From Bacteroidales bacterium (GTDB lineage: Bacteria; Bacteroidota; Bacteroidia; Bacteroidales; UBA932), in NCBI GenBank assembly GCA_017548985.1, contig JAFYYW010000018.1:124001-188000 (forward strand): DNA of 64,000 nt. Reading direction: 5' to 3'. The position numbers were made by a program, and so were the translations under genes. The notes below the pieces were generated by a model. The model was not told the origin of the DNA. It ran no database searches and saw nothing but the letters and a program-made list of their open reading frames with translations. This document shows positions 18,349-27,737 of the stretch, piece after piece; the stretch's first letter is position 1, and the number at the start of each line of letters is the position of its first letter.

Positions 18349-18996
18349 ATGAGAAAGACCATCATCATACTGGCCGCGTTACTGGCCTCATCATTTTGCG
18401 CTGATGCCAAGAGCAAGATCCTTGAGAGATTTATCGACAAGGTCTCTTCCTCACTTGTGTCGTTTGATTATTCATTCTCTCTCCAGTCCTCAAAGTCCAA
18501 GGCCAAGATGACCGGGGAGGGGATAGTCAAGATACAGGGGAACTCTTTCATGCTGGAAGGCAACGGACTTGAGGTCTGGTGCGATGGTTCTACCCGCTGG
18601 ACTGTTGACCGTATGTCAGAGGAGGCTCTCGTTGAATATGTTGACGACTCAGCTGACAGCTACGCCACCAATCCGGCCCTGATGATCTCCGCTGTGGACT
18701 CCGCGTTCACTGAGGTCTCCTCAGGAGCCTCGAAGTTCCAGGGTAAGGCGGCCGACGTTTCTGTTTTGGATCCGAAAATCAAAGGGAAATATTCTATGGA
18801 CATTTCCCAACTTAAGCTCTTCTTCAAGACGGGCACCGCCGAATTGATCGGCGCTGAGGTGAAGCTGAATGACGGCTCGGTCTCTGAGTTTGTCATCAAG
18901 AATCTCTCATATTCAGACAAGATGGAAAAGAAAGAGTCTTTCCGTTTTGACGAAAAGACCCTCGAGGATTCCTATGTTATCACCGATTTAAGGTAA
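18349..18996 (+). CDS. lolA: LolA-like lipoprotein carrier
   Basis: 215 residues from ATG 18349, with a cleavable signal peptide (MRKTIIILAALLASSFCADA). The mature part has the LolA/LolB half-barrel pattern: V-S-S-S-L-V-S-F-D-Y-S-F, then MTGEGIVKIQGNSFMLEG and EVWCDGSTRWTVD, which is the canonical Bacteroidota LolA signature. It would carry lipoproteins across the periplasm. Gene order ftsK-lolA is common in the phylum. It converges with the Fib_succ lipoprotein gene, 11 bases apart. Confidence 0.85.
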   Translation: MRKTIIILAALLASSFCADAKSKILERFIDKVSSSLVSFDYSFSLQSSKSKAKMTGEGIVKIQGNSFMLEGNGLEVWCDGSTRWTVDRMSEEALVEYVDDSADSYATNPALMISAVDSAFTEVSSGASKFQGKAADVSVLDPKIKGKYSMDISQLKLFFKTGTAELIGAEVKLNDGSVSEFVIKNLSYSDKMEKKESFRFDEKTLEDSYVITDLR

Positions 18997-19007
18997 CTAA
19001 CTTCTTA

Positions 19008-19994
19008 TCAGTCTTTTACGCATCTGACGGAGGCGAGGAACGATCCCTTGTCTCCGCTTGAGCAGAATATGTCGGTCTTGGAGACGAATATGTAGCGGTA
19101 CAAGCCGTTCTCTCCGTTTTCGTCGGAAGTCCAGAAAGCGGCGTACTCATTGGTACCTACAAATTTCCGTATACCTTCCTGGTTGATGGCGTAGCCGATC
19201 GGGATAGCTGAGAACTTGGCCTTGTTCGTGATCTTCACATCCGGCCAGAAAGTCCACATCTTGATACCGTTAAAGTAGACATCACTCATGATGGATCCGG
19301 CAGCTCCCGCGAAAATGTCACCCCTCCCAACGCTGGCCTCAACAAGGGCGGCGAAATCAGCGTCTGAGGGAAGATGCCATCCTTCAGGGCAGGCGGTCAT
19401 CGCCTCGTTCCAGCTGTACAGCCTTCCGACCACCCGGTCCATCGCGGGGCTGTTCTCGTATGAGAATCCGGCGCCGGAATAATAAAGGTTGTTCTGCATC
19501 CAGACATTTCCTCCGGAGGTGGCGAGGTAGTATATTCCCCCGTCCCTGGGATCCACTAATTTAGCCGAGTCGGCTTGATAGCCGGCACCTGTTATACTCC
19601 CGTTAAGTGAAGCGTCAACTACAGTGAAATCCTTGGCGTATGTGGATCCGTAGTAATCCTCTGCGTATGCGCCGGCGGTGATCGTGTAGGTTCCCGTTGA
19701 TTCCGGCACTGTGACTGTCCAGGACCCGTCCCCGGAGCCGGTCTCAGTCTTCACCGTGTCTTTTGTGGAGTCCCAAGAGGAGAACCAGTAATATCCCAGG
19801 TCCCCGGTAGGATTGGAGACTCCCTTGGGGGTCAGGGTGAACTGCTGGCCCTGGCTGACGAATAACGGCATGTCGAATGAGATCGATCCGTCGAGATAGG
19901 GGAGACCTCCGCTTCCGTCATCGCCTTTGTGGCAAGAAGAGATAACCGTCATCGTGACGGCTGAAAGTATGATCAGTGCGCTCTTTAACTTCAT
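19008..19994 (-). CDS. Fib_succ_major domain lipoprotein
   Basis: 328 residues from the ATG at 19994. A lipoprotein signal (VTMTVISSC) anchors it. An Ig/PKD-like region (about 35-135, QGQQFTLTPKGV, TVTVPESTGTYTITAGAY) precedes a C-terminal Fibrobacter succinogenes major paralogous domain: WMQNNLYY, GRLYSWNEAMTACPEGWHLP, then FWTSDE and ASVRCVKD. Such proteins are surface or outer-membrane lipoproteins, abundant in Bacteroidales, of unknown function. It is monocistronic and divergent from apbE. Confidence 0.85.
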   Translation of the reverse strand: MKLKSALIILSAVTMTVISSCHKGDDGSGGLPYLDGSISFDMPLFVSQGQQFTLTPKGVSNPTGDLGYYWFSSWDSTKDTVKTETGSGDGSWTVTVPESTGTYTITAGAYAEDYYGSTYAKDFTVVDASLNGSITGAGYQADSAKLVDPRDGGIYYLATSGGNVWMQNNLYYSGAGFSYENSPAMDRVVGRLYSWNEAMTACPEGWHLPSDADFAALVEASVGRGDIFAGAAGSIMSDVYFNGIKMWTFWPDVKITNKAKFSAIPIGYAINQEGIRKFVGTNEYAAFWTSDENGENGLYRYIFVSKTDIFCSSGDKGSFLASVRCVKD

Positions 19995-20107
19995 CTTTTT
20001 GTCTTGAATATGCAAATATCGCATAAAAAAAGCAAAAACGGTATTCTTTCAACAAAAACCAGTCCATTGATGACGATATTATCTCGCAAATGATTAATAT
20101 TGCAAAG

Positions 20108-21130
20108 ATGAAACGACTTTTTATTGGAATATCTTTCCTGGCGGTTTCCTTGGCCGCCTGTCTCTCGCTGGATTCTTGCTCAAAACAGGAGGGCTATATC
20201 CAGTTGACCGGTTACGCTCAAGGCGGCACATATTCAGTGAAGTTCAATAATAAAGGAGTCAAGGTCAGCCAGGAGAAGATCCAACAGGCTGTGGACTCTA
20301 TCTTGACTTTGATTGACACCACTTTGTCCGGATATAACAAAGGATCCCAACTGAGCCGTTTCAACGCTGGTCTACTTACATGTCCGAACGATATGTTCAA
20401 GGACATATATGCCCTGTCTCGGGAGTTTTATGAGGAGACCGGAGGGGCTTTGGACGTGGCCTCGGCTCCATTGTTCGATATCTGGGGCTTTGGGTTCACT
20501 TCTGACCAGATGCCTTCGAAGGAGACAGTGGATAGCGTCCTGTCCGTCTGCGGGATGGATAATATGACCCCTGAGATGACCCCGAGAGTCCCCGGGATGC
20601 GTCCGAAACTCAATTTCAACGCCATAGCGCAAGGATACACTTCCGATAAGATCGCTGATTATCTCCACTCGCTTGGCGTCAAGGACATGCTGGTGGATAT
20701 AGGTGAGATTTATTGCGAGGGACTCAATCAAAGGGGAGTCCCGTGGTCAATCGGTATCGACAGGCCATTTGACGGTAATATGTCCCCTGGCGCTGACCTG
20801 GATGGCATCTGGCAAGGGAATGGCGTCGGATGTGGTGTCGTTACATCGGGCAATTACCGGAAGTACTATGAGAGGGACGGGAAGAAGTATTCCCACACCA
20901 TTGATCCCCGTACCGGTTATCCGGTCCAGCATAACCTTCTGAGCGCCACCATTGTGGCCAAGGACGCCGTTACCGCTGACGCTTATGCGACCTATTGCAT
21001 GGTGATAGGCCTTGAAGCCGCGAGGGAGTTCATCAACTCAAAAGAGGGTGTCGAGGGGTATCTGATATATGATGATTCCGGAAAGATGACTGAATGGGCG
21101 TCTTCTGGCTTCAAACTTGCAGGGAAATAG
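20108..21130 (+). CDS. apbE: FAD:protein FMN transferase
   Basis: 340 residues from ATG 20108. A lipoprotein-type signal (lipobox probably LDSC) is followed by the ApbE fold: MGT-like G-G-T-Y-S-V, SRFNAG, the F-N-A-I-A-Q-G-Y motif, D-I-G-E-I and the HTIDPRTGYP block, with Asp/Thr metal ligands near DAVTADAYAT. It attaches FMN to Thr of flavoproteins such as NqrB/NqrC or RnfG in the periplasm. The usual G-G-E is D-I-G-E-I here, a minor variation. An upstream in-frame ATG at 20090 is less likely because it would precede the signal peptide. The next lipoprotein gene starts 17 bases downstream. Confidence 0.92.
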   Translation: MKRLFIGISFLAVSLAACLSLDSCSKQEGYIQLTGYAQGGTYSVKFNNKGVKVSQEKIQQAVDSILTLIDTTLSGYNKGSQLSRFNAGLLTCPNDMFKDIYALSREFYEETGGALDVASAPLFDIWGFGFTSDQMPSKETVDSVLSVCGMDNMTPEMTPRVPGMRPKLNFNAIAQGYTSDKIADYLHSLGVKDMLVDIGEIYCEGLNQRGVPWSIGIDRPFDGNMSPGADLDGIWQGNGVGCGVVTSGNYRKYYERDGKKYSHTIDPRTGYPVQHNLLSATIVAKDAVTADAYATYCMVIGLEAAREFINSKEGVEGYLIYDDSGKMTEWASSGFKLAGK

Positions 21131-21147
21131 CCTGGATATCATTGAAG

Positions 21148-21579
21148 ATGAAGACCACATTACTCATTTCTTTCGTTTCGGGTTTGTCCGCCGCATTCCT
21201 TGTCTTGACAGGGTGCAGCACTATGAGCCGTACAGAGAAACAACTCGCCAAGGTGGACTCTTATGATGCCCCTGATATTCCCGCTCCCGGGATGGCTCCT
21301 CCTCTTCGCCCGGTTGATTCGGGACTGGAATATTCCAGCGATGTCGTTGTTGTCAGCTATGACATTGAGATCGGGAAAGATCCCCTTTTGAAGGCGATTC
21401 GTAAATATGGAGCCTCAATCATTTATGACTACAGGATAGTAAACGCGATAGCGATCCGTATCCCTGATCCCTCAAAGATGCAGGAGGCGATTGTTTATTT
21501 CGAAAAGGTAAAAGGTGTGCTTCAGGTCTCCAGGGACCGGGTTAATTACCTTGACCGTAGGGTCTCACTTGAGTATTGA
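21148..21579 (+). CDS. Lipoprotein with peptidase-inhibitor-I9-like fold
   Basis: 143 residues with signal and lipobox (FLVLTGC). After a Pro-rich linker, the C-terminal ~75 residues follow the pattern of subtilisin propeptides/inhibitor I9: V-V-V-V-S-Y-D-I, AIRKYGASIIYDYRIVNAIA, then a helix and GVLQVSRDRVNYL. No protease domain is attached, so it could be a free-standing periplasmic protease inhibitor or chaperone. This is inference from the pattern. The 3' end overlaps the 3' end of truB by 38 bases on the other strand. Confidence 0.6.
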   Translation: MKTTLLISFVSGLSAAFLVLTGCSTMSRTEKQLAKVDSYDAPDIPAPGMAPPLRPVDSGLEYSSDVVVVSYDIEIGKDPLLKAIRKYGASIIYDYRIVNAIAIRIPDPSKMQEAIVYFEKVKGVLQVSRDRVNYLDRRVSLEY

Positions 21580-22537
21580 CAGGAAGCAGGCTTAGGGCTT
21601 GCTGGACTGACAGGGCGGTTTCGACATCGAAGCCGCCTGTTTTTGTCCTACGCAGTGACGCCAGGTGGGCTCCGGAGTCGAGGGCCTCACCGAGATCCCT
21701 GGCGAGCGCGCGGATGTAGGTTCCTTTGCTGCAGGCGATCCTGACAGTCGCCACCGCCAGGTCCAGCCCGGATGTGTCCGCCACATTGATCCTTCCGTCA
21801 GGGCCCTTATCGCTGTTTTCGGGCAGGGGATGCGGTGAACCCGGGCCGTACTCAGCCGCAGCGAAGCGAGAATGGACGCGGCACGGGTTCAGCCGCACCC
21901 CTGCCCCTGACACAGGGCCATCAGCCTCAAAAGATAGCAATTCGAGCTCGTAGATGTTGATTCTCTGGACATTCAACAGATCCGCGACACTATGGTCGAA
22001 ATCCTCGAGCACCTCGGTCTTCGCCTTGCCCTTCTCTTTAAACTGTCTCCTCGCCAACTCATATGCCCGAACCCCGTCAACCGACTTCGCGGAAAACAGC
22101 GGAGCGACCTGGTCCTGCTCTCCGATGAACTTGGGAAGCAGTTCAGAGACAGACTCTTCCGAGATATTGTCTATTGGATATATCTTGTCGGGGGCCTTCT
22201 CAAGATCGAATGATGGAGTGGTGGCTCCGAAAGCTATTCCGGCCACATATTCCTTACTCTCCTTTTGGAGCGTCTCCGCAAGCCTGGTGGCTTTGCCGAT
22301 ACATATCAGCAGAACCCCTGTGGCGAGGGGATCAAGGGTGCCGGCGTGGCCGACTTTCAGGTTTTTCTTCCCGAAATGCTTGCACGCCGCCCATTTGAGC
22401 TTGCGGACCACGTCGGCGGAGGTCCATCTGTATGGCTTGTCTATGGGTATGATTATTCCGTCCGGATAATCATCGATATTACCGGACAAAACAGTTCCTA
22501 GCAAGCTGGAATCAGCTATGAGAGCCTTGACATCCAA
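21542..22537 (-). CDS. truB: tRNA pseudouridine-55 synthase with an in-frame insertion
   Basis: 331 residues. The catalytic Asp lies in VGHAGTLDPLATG, with RRTKTGGFDV at the C-terminus and ACSKGTYIRALARDLG before it. It makes pseudouridine 55 in the T-loop of tRNAs. Between residues about 207 and 244 a 38-residue segment rich in Gly, Pro and Arg interrupts the loop between LLSFEAD and VATVRIACSKG; this segment is encoded by a palindromic DNA insertion (see the repeat entry). The insertion keeps the frame, and the loop position suggests the enzyme still folds. Last gene of the cvpA-tsaB-rpiB-truB unit, starting on the base after the rpiB stop. Confidence 0.93.
   Translation of the reverse strand: MDVKALIADSSLLGTVLSGNIDDYPDGIIIPIDKPYRWTSADVVRKLKWAACKHFGKKNLKVGHAGTLDPLATGVLLICIGKATRLAETLQKESKEYVAGIAFGATTPSFDLEKAPDKIYPIDNISEESVSELLPKFIGEQDQVAPLFSAKSVDGVRAYELARRQFKEKGKAKTEVLEDFDHSVADLLNVQRINIYELELLSFEADGPVSGAGVRLNPCRVHSRFAAAEYGPGSPHPLPENSDKGPDGRINVADTSGLDLAVATVRIACSKGTYIRALARDLGEALDSGAHLASLRRTKTGGFDVETALSVQQALSLLPVNTQVRPYGQGN
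21799..21919. repeat. Palindromic element inserted in truB, flanked by 7-bp direct repeats
   Basis: Two 23-nt arms, 21821-21843 and 21884-21906, are complementary at 22 positions, with one single-base bulge on each side. The 40-nt loop contains a further GCCGC (21855-21859) / GCGGC (21878-21882) pair. CAGGGCC occurs at 21799-21805 and 21913-21919, like a target-site duplication. Repeat plus insert is 114 bp, exactly 38 codons, and the encoded protein repeats Gly-Pro at both borders. This looks like a non-autonomous palindromic element tolerated inside a coding gene. Confidence 0.75.
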
Positions 22538-22969
22538 TTACTTGACGTCGATTTTCTCTCTACGGCGCTCATGCCTGCCTCCTTCAGCCGGAGTGGACAG
22601 CCATGTGTTGACTATCCTTGTGGCCATCTGGTAGGAGATAAAGCGTGCGGGAAGGACCAGCACGTTAGCGTCGTTGTGAGCCTTCACCAACCTTCCGACC
22701 TCGCTGTTCCAAGCGAGTCCGGCCCTTACTCCCTGATGCTTGTTGAGGGTGATCGCCATCCCGTTACCTGTGCCGCAAAGGGCGATACCAAGGTCAACCT
22801 CCTTCTTCTGGACAGCCTCGGCCAAAGCGTGGGCGTAGTCCGGATAATCACAACTGGTCTCGGAATATGTCCCGTAGTCAGCCACATCATGGCCTTTCTT
22901 GGTCAGCAACTCAGCGATCCTGTTTTTGTACTCATAGCCGGCGTGATCACCGGCGACTCCGATTTTCAT
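22538..22969 (-). CDS. rpiB: Ribose-5-phosphate isomerase B
   Basis: 143 residues, typical length. Motifs of the RpiB/LacAB family: AGDHAGYEYK at the N-terminus, YPDYAHALA, the catalytic Cys in CGTGNGM, and A-H-N-D-A-N-V-L. It interconverts ribose-5-phosphate and ribulose-5-phosphate in the cytosolic pentose phosphate pathway. Within the cvpA-tsaB-rpiB-truB unit, it starts 7 bases after tsaB and abuts truB. Confidence 0.95.
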   Translation of the reverse strand: MKIGVAGDHAGYEYKNRIAELLTKKGHDVADYGTYSETSCDYPDYAHALAEAVQKKEVDLGIALCGTGNGMAITLNKHQGVRAGLAWNSEVGRLVKAHNDANVLVLPARFISYQMATRIVNTWLSTPAEGGRHERRREKIDVK

Positions 22970-22976
22970 GATATAT

Positions 22977-23669
22977 CTAAAATAGTTTCTTTTTGCTCAC
23001 TGTTGTCACGAACTCTTTCAGATAGAAAGGTTCGAAATACGCCACGTCCTCAAAGCGTCCTGCTTTGAGAGCGGCTGTCGCGGGTGACTTCATGCCGGAG
23101 GCCTTTGGACAGCATTGGATAAAAACGGAATTGGGGTGGCTTAGGGTCTCTTCACATTTGCCTGCACCGTCACCAATGAACAGCACTTTCCCTTCCTCCA
23201 ACTGCTCCTTGAATGACTCCGGCGTCACTATGCTGGCGATGGTTGGAGTCAACTGCCTCCCGTCAGGGGAGAATACGGCGGTATAGACTTCCATCCTGCG
23301 GGCGTCTATCATGGGGATTATGTACGCGCAATCCGGAGGAACAAGACCTTCATCCTTCGCTTGCCAGACGAGGGTGTCCAATGTGCCGACAGATACAAGA
23401 GGTATCCCCGCGCCGAAACAAAGTCCCTTGGCGGTTGACACCCCCACCCGGAGTCCGGTGTACGAGCCGGGGCCTTTACTAACGGCGACGGCGTCGCAAT
23501 CACTGACCTTGAGGCCTCTCTCCTTGAGCATGTCACTGATGTAGGGCGCTGTCATTGAGGCGTGTGCCCTGGGTTCCCCGCTCAGTCTCTCGCACACGAT
23601 CTCCCCGTTCTCAACTATGGCCACCGAACAGAGTGACGTGGAAGTCTCTATGAGGATTAATCTTTCCAT
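22977..23669 (-). CDS. tsaB: tRNA threonylcarbamoyladenosine biosynthesis protein TsaB
   Basis: 230 residues from the ATG at 23669, which overlaps the cvpA stop as ATGA. The ASKHA fold is recognised by LILIETSTSLCSVAI, H-A-S-M-T-A-P-Y, VAVSKGPGSYTGLRVGVSTA and LVSVGTLD. TsaB scaffolds TsaD and TsaE in t6A37 synthesis on ANN-decoding tRNAs. Co-transcribed with another tRNA-modification gene, truB. Confidence 0.95.
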   Translation of the reverse strand: MERLILIETSTSLCSVAIVENGEIVCERLSGEPRAHASMTAPYISDMLKERGLKVSDCDAVAVSKGPGSYTGLRVGVSTAKGLCFGAGIPLVSVGTLDTLVWQAKDEGLVPPDCAYIIPMIDARRMEVYTAVFSPDGRQLTPTIASIVTPESFKEQLEEGKVLFIGDGAGKCEETLSHPNSVFIQCCPKASGMKSPATAALKAGRFEDVAYFEPFYLKEFVTTVSKKKLF

Positions 23670-24163
23670 CACTTCTTGAATATCAACTCTTTAAGATAAG
23701 GGAAAACAAAGTTCGCCAAGTCCTTGACAGGGCCGTAAAAAACGGATTCTTCCATGGTCTTCGACGGGACGATAGGCAGGGTGTTGTTGAACGCTTCAAA
23801 CAAGAGGATGACCAACCCCACGATGAGCACCGCTTTCAGGAGGGCGAAAACGATCCCCAGGAGTTTGTTGAGCCATCCGAGCATGACCACCTTCAACACA
23901 CTCTCAACTGCTTTCCCGGCGAGGTGTGTGATAGCCATGACCACGAGCATGATCAAGCCGAAAGCTATGATGTGGAGAATAGCGCCTGGTAACTCGACGA
24001 AGGAGACCAGCCAGTCTCCCAACGCGTTGGAGAACTTGAACGACAGCCATACACCCAGGATCAGGGCGACTAGGGAAAAAGCCTGGCTGACAAACCCTTT
24101 CGAAAGTCCGTGGATAACGGCTGGGACGCAGCAGCACAGGATGATGATGTCGATTACGTTCAC
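23669..24163 (-). CDS. cvpA: CvpA family membrane protein
   Basis: 164 residues with four predicted membrane helices (IDIIILCCCVPAVIHGL, AFSLVALILGVWLSF, IIAFGLIMLVVMAIT, LLKAVLIVGLVILLF). The G-L-S-K-G-F motif after helix 1 and the order of helices match CvpA/colicin V production proteins. It begins with GTG at 24163. First gene of the leftward operon; the short region 24164-24266 separates it from divergent ileS. The role in envelope homeostasis is only known in other species. Confidence 0.85.
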   Translation of the reverse strand: MNVIDIIILCCCVPAVIHGLSKGFVSQAFSLVALILGVWLSFKFSNALGDWLVSFVELPGAILHIIAFGLIMLVVMAITHLAGKAVESVLKVVMLGWLNKLLGIVFALLKAVLIVGLVILLFEAFNNTLPIVPSKTMEESVFYGPVKDLANFVFPYLKELIFKK

Positions 24164-24266
24164 CTGAAATCTTACTTGTTAAATATGTTGGAAATACCTA
24201 ACTTCGCGCATTCGGAAACGCCCGGGGCTCAGCGGTGTATCCAGATGCAAAATTAGGAAGAAAATT

Positions 24267-27200
24267 ATGACATTCAAAGAGTACAAAGGACTAGATCTGG
24301 TTTCTGTAGGGAATGAGGTGCTGGACAGGTGGAAGAAAAACAAGGCCTTCGAGAAATCCCTCGAGGTGAGGGAAGGCGCCCCTGAGTTCGTCTTCTTTGA
24401 GGGCCCGCCGTCCGCTAACGGAAAGCCGGGTATCCATCATGTGATGGCCCGCTCGATTAAGGACGCTATCTGCCGTTACAAGACCCAGGCTGGTTTCAAG
24501 GTCAGCCGCAGGGCCGGGTGGGACACCCATGGTCTTCCTGTCGAGATCGGAGTTGAGAAGAAACTCGGGATCCACAAGGAAGACATCGGAACCAAGATCT
24601 CTGTCGGGGATTATAACCGCATTTGCCGCGAGGAGGTCATGAAGTACACCGCCGAATGGGAGGATATGACCCAGCGTATCGGTTATTGGGTGGACATGGA
24701 TGATCCTTATATCACCTATGACAACCGCTATATCGAGACTTTGTGGTACTTGCTCAAGGATGTTTATGGCAAGGGCCTTCTTTATAAAGGATATTCAATC
24801 CAGCCTTATTCCCCGTCTGACGGCACCGGCCTGAGCTCCCATGAGCTTAACCAGCCCGGATGCTATAAGGATGTGACCGACACTACAGCTACCGTCCAAT
24901 TCGAGGCGGTGAGGGATGAGAAGTCGGAGCCTTTGTTCGCTGGAGTGGACGCCCCCGTTTATTTCCTCGCGTGGACAACCACCCCTTGGACTCTCCCTTC
25001 CAACACCGCTCTTTGCCTTGGTCCGAGATTCGATTATGTCAGGGTTCTTTCCTTCAACCCATACACCGGAGATAAGGCCGTGTATGTCCTTGCCAAAGAG
25101 TTGGTGAGCGCTTGGTTTAACCCGAAAGCGGCGGAGATTCCTCTCGAGGATTACAAGCCCGGAGACAAACTGATCCCTTACAAGGTGCTCGATGGCTCTT
25201 TCAAAGGTTCTGATCTTGTCGGGATCCGTTATAAGCAACTCATCCCGTGGTTCACCCCTGCTGAGGAAGGAGAGGCTTTCAGGGTCATATCCGGTGATTA
25301 TGTCACAACTGAGGATGGTACCGGCATCGTCCATATCGCTCCCACTTTCGGAGCTGATGACAAGAAGGTGGCGGCCAATTTCGGCATCCCCGCCATCATG
25401 GTGACCGACAAGGATGGCAAGCGTCAGGCCCAGGTTGACCACGAGGGGCGTTTCTACCGTATTGAGGACATGGATCCTGAATATGCCAGCCGCTATGTCG
25501 ACCCTTCTTACGAGGAGTTCTCCGGCAGGTATGTCAAGAACGCCTTTGATGATTCCATCCCGGCGGACGCTCCCACGCTTGATGTGGACTTGTGTATGAT
25601 GATGAAACAGGACGGGAGATGCTTCAGGATCCAGAAACACACCCATAGCTATCCTCACTCCTGGCGTACTGACAAGCCGGTGCTTTATTATCCTTTGGAC
25701 GCGTGGTTTATCAAGACCACAGCTGTCAAGGATGAGATGGTGGCTCTTAACAAGACCATTAACTGGAAGCCTGAGTCGACCGGTACCGGCCGTTTCGGCC
25801 AGTGGCTCGAGAATATCCAGGATTGGAACCTGAGCAGAAGCCGTTTCTGGGGCACTCCGTTGCCTATCTGGCGTACTGAAGATGGGAAGGAGGAGATATG
25901 CATAGGCTCCGCCGCCGAGCTTTGCTCTGAGCTCGACAAGGCTGTCGAGGCTGGAATCATGCCTTCGAATCCCTTGAGGGACAAGGGTTTCGATCCTGCC
26001 GATATGAGCAAGGAGAATTATGACAAGATAGATCTTCACAGACCGTATGTCGATGATATGTTCCTCGTCAGCCCTTCAGGGAAGAAGATGACCAGGGAGA
26101 CAGACCTGATCGATGTGTGGTTTGATTCTGGCGCGATGCCTTACGCCCAGGAGGGTCTCCGCAATCTCGGATCCGACAAGTTCGGCTGCACTTCCGATTT
26201 CATCGCCGAGGGAGTTGACCAGACACGCGGCTGGTTCTATACCCTCCATGCCATACACACGATGGTCAGCGGCACTCCCGCTTACAAGACGGTGATTTCC
26301 AACGGACTTGTCCTGGACAAGAACGGCAATAAGATGAGCAAGCGCCTTGGAAACGCTGTCGATCCTTTCGAGGAGCTCGACAAGTATGGCGCCGACGCTC
26401 TCCGCTGGTATATGCTGACGAATGCCCAGCCATGGGATAACCTTAAGTTCGACGAGGCCGGAGTGGATGAGGTCCGCAGGAAGTTCTTCGGGACTCTCTA
26501 TAACACATATTCATTCTTCGCCTTGTACGCCAATGTCGATGGCTTCGATCCTTCTGTCCCCAAGGTGGAATATTCAAAACGCCCGGAGATCGACAGGTGG
26601 ATCATATCCCTCATGAACACTTTGGAGAAGAAGGTCGAGGACGCTTATGAGGATTATGACCTCACTTTGGCTGGCCGCCTGATCCAGGATTTCGTCTGCG
26701 ACGATCTCAGCAATTGGTACGTGCGCCTTAACCGCAAGCGTTTCTGGGGAGGAAAGATGGACCAGGATAAGCTTTCCGCATACCAGACCCTTTACGAGGT
26801 CCTGACCAATGTGGCTGTCCTTGCCGCTCCAATCGCCCCGTTCTATATGGATCGGCTGTACTTGGATCTCGTCCCGGGAGGGGAGGAGTCAGTCCATTAT
26901 GTGCTGATGCCAAAGTGCGATGAGTCTGTGATCGACAAGGATTTGGAGGAGAGGATGTCCCTGGCCCAGAAAGCGACATCGATGGTGCTGGCTCTCCGTC
27001 GTAAAGTCTCCATCAAGGTGCGCCAGCCTCTCTCGAAGCTGGTCATCCCTGTCATCTCTGATAAGGTGCGCTCCCAACTTGAGCAGGTCAAGGGCATTAT
27101 CCTCAGTGAGGTCAATGTCAAGGAGGCTGAGTTCATCTCCGACACCACCGGGATAATAACCAAGAAGATCAAGCCCAATTTCAAGACCCTCGGAAAGGTT

Positions 27201-27725
27201 TATGGCAAGCAGATGAAAGAGATAGCCGGAGCGTTCGCCTCATTTGACCAGGCTGTCATCTCCGAGATCCAGAACGCCCAGGCTGCCGGATCGGATTATG
27301 TCTTGCCTCTGCCTTCCGGTGATGTCGTACTTGGACCGGCTGACTATGAGATATCATCTGAGGACATGCCAGGTTGGCTCGTGGCCTCGGATGGTCCCCT
27401 TACCTTGGCCCTTGATATTCAGATATCTGAGGAGTTGAGAAAGGAGGGAGTCGCCAGGGAACTGATCAACAGGATCCAGAATCTGAGGAAAGACAGTGGG
27501 TTTGAAGTCACTGATAAGATAGAAGTTATTATATTTGCAGATGGAAAAGTTCGCGATGAGATCGTGACTGCTCTGGAGGTATATGAAGAATATGTCTCAG
27601 CCCAGACGCTGGCGCTTTCCATTGTTGTGGATGATTTGGCTGACGCTCCTGAGGGCGCGGCCGATGTGGAGTGGGATGAAGGCGTTTTGAAGATGGAACT
27701 GAAAAGGAAGTTGGACCTAATTTAA
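24267..27725 (+). CDS. ileS: Isoleucyl-tRNA synthetase
   Basis: 1152 residues, the length of the type with the eukaryote-like C-terminus. The class I signature appears as PSANGKPGIHH (about residues 50-60), the editing domain covers about 200-410 (W-T-T-T-P-W-T-L-P-S), and the second signature is NKMSKRLGN (about 690). C-terminal anticodon-binding and accessory domains follow. All Trp codons in it are TGG, with no internal TGA, as expected for the standard code. A short gap to the DksA-like gene suggests an ileS-dksA-lspA operon, a frequent Bacteroidota order. Confidence 0.97.
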   Translation: MTFKEYKGLDLVSVGNEVLDRWKKNKAFEKSLEVREGAPEFVFFEGPPSANGKPGIHHVMARSIKDAICRYKTQAGFKVSRRAGWDTHGLPVEIGVEKKLGIHKEDIGTKISVGDYNRICREEVMKYTAEWEDMTQRIGYWVDMDDPYITYDNRYIETLWYLLKDVYGKGLLYKGYSIQPYSPSDGTGLSSHELNQPGCYKDVTDTTATVQFEAVRDEKSEPLFAGVDAPVYFLAWTTTPWTLPSNTALCLGPRFDYVRVLSFNPYTGDKAVYVLAKELVSAWFNPKAAEIPLEDYKPGDKLIPYKVLDGSFKGSDLVGIRYKQLIPWFTPAEEGEAFRVISGDYVTTEDGTGIVHIAPTFGADDKKVAANFGIPAIMVTDKDGKRQAQVDHEGRFYRIEDMDPEYASRYVDPSYEEFSGRYVKNAFDDSIPADAPTLDVDLCMMMKQDGRCFRIQKHTHSYPHSWRTDKPVLYYPLDAWFIKTTAVKDEMVALNKTINWKPESTGTGRFGQWLENIQDWNLSRSRFWGTPLPIWRTEDGKEEICIGSAAELCSELDKAVEAGIMPSNPLRDKGFDPADMSKENYDKIDLHRPYVDDMFLVSPSGKKMTRETDLIDVWFDSGAMPYAQEGLRNLGSDKFGCTSDFIAEGVDQTRGWFYTLHAIHTMVSGTPAYKTVISNGLVLDKNGNKMSKRLGNAVDPFEELDKYGADALRWYMLTNAQPWDNLKFDEAGVDEVRRKFFGTLYNTYSFFALYANVDGFDPSVPKVEYSKRPEIDRWIISLMNTLEKKVEDAYEDYDLTLAGRLIQDFVCDDLSNWYVRLNRKRFWGGKMDQDKLSAYQTLYEVLTNVAVLAAPIAPFYMDRLYLDLVPGGEESVHYVLMPKCDESVIDKDLEERMSLAQKATSMVLALRRKVSIKVRQPLSKLVIPVISDKVRSQLEQVKGIILSEVNVKEAEFISDTTGIITKKIKPNFKTLGKVYGKQMKEIAGAFASFDQAVISEIQNAQAAGSDYVLPLPSGDVVLGPADYEISSEDMPGWLVASDGPLTLALDIQISEELRKEGVARELINRIQNLRKDSGFEVTDKIEVIIFADGKVRDEIVTALEVYEEYVSAQTLALSIVVDDLADAPEGAADVEWDEGVLKMELKRKLDLI

Positions 27726-27737
27726 ATTTATCGTGTA

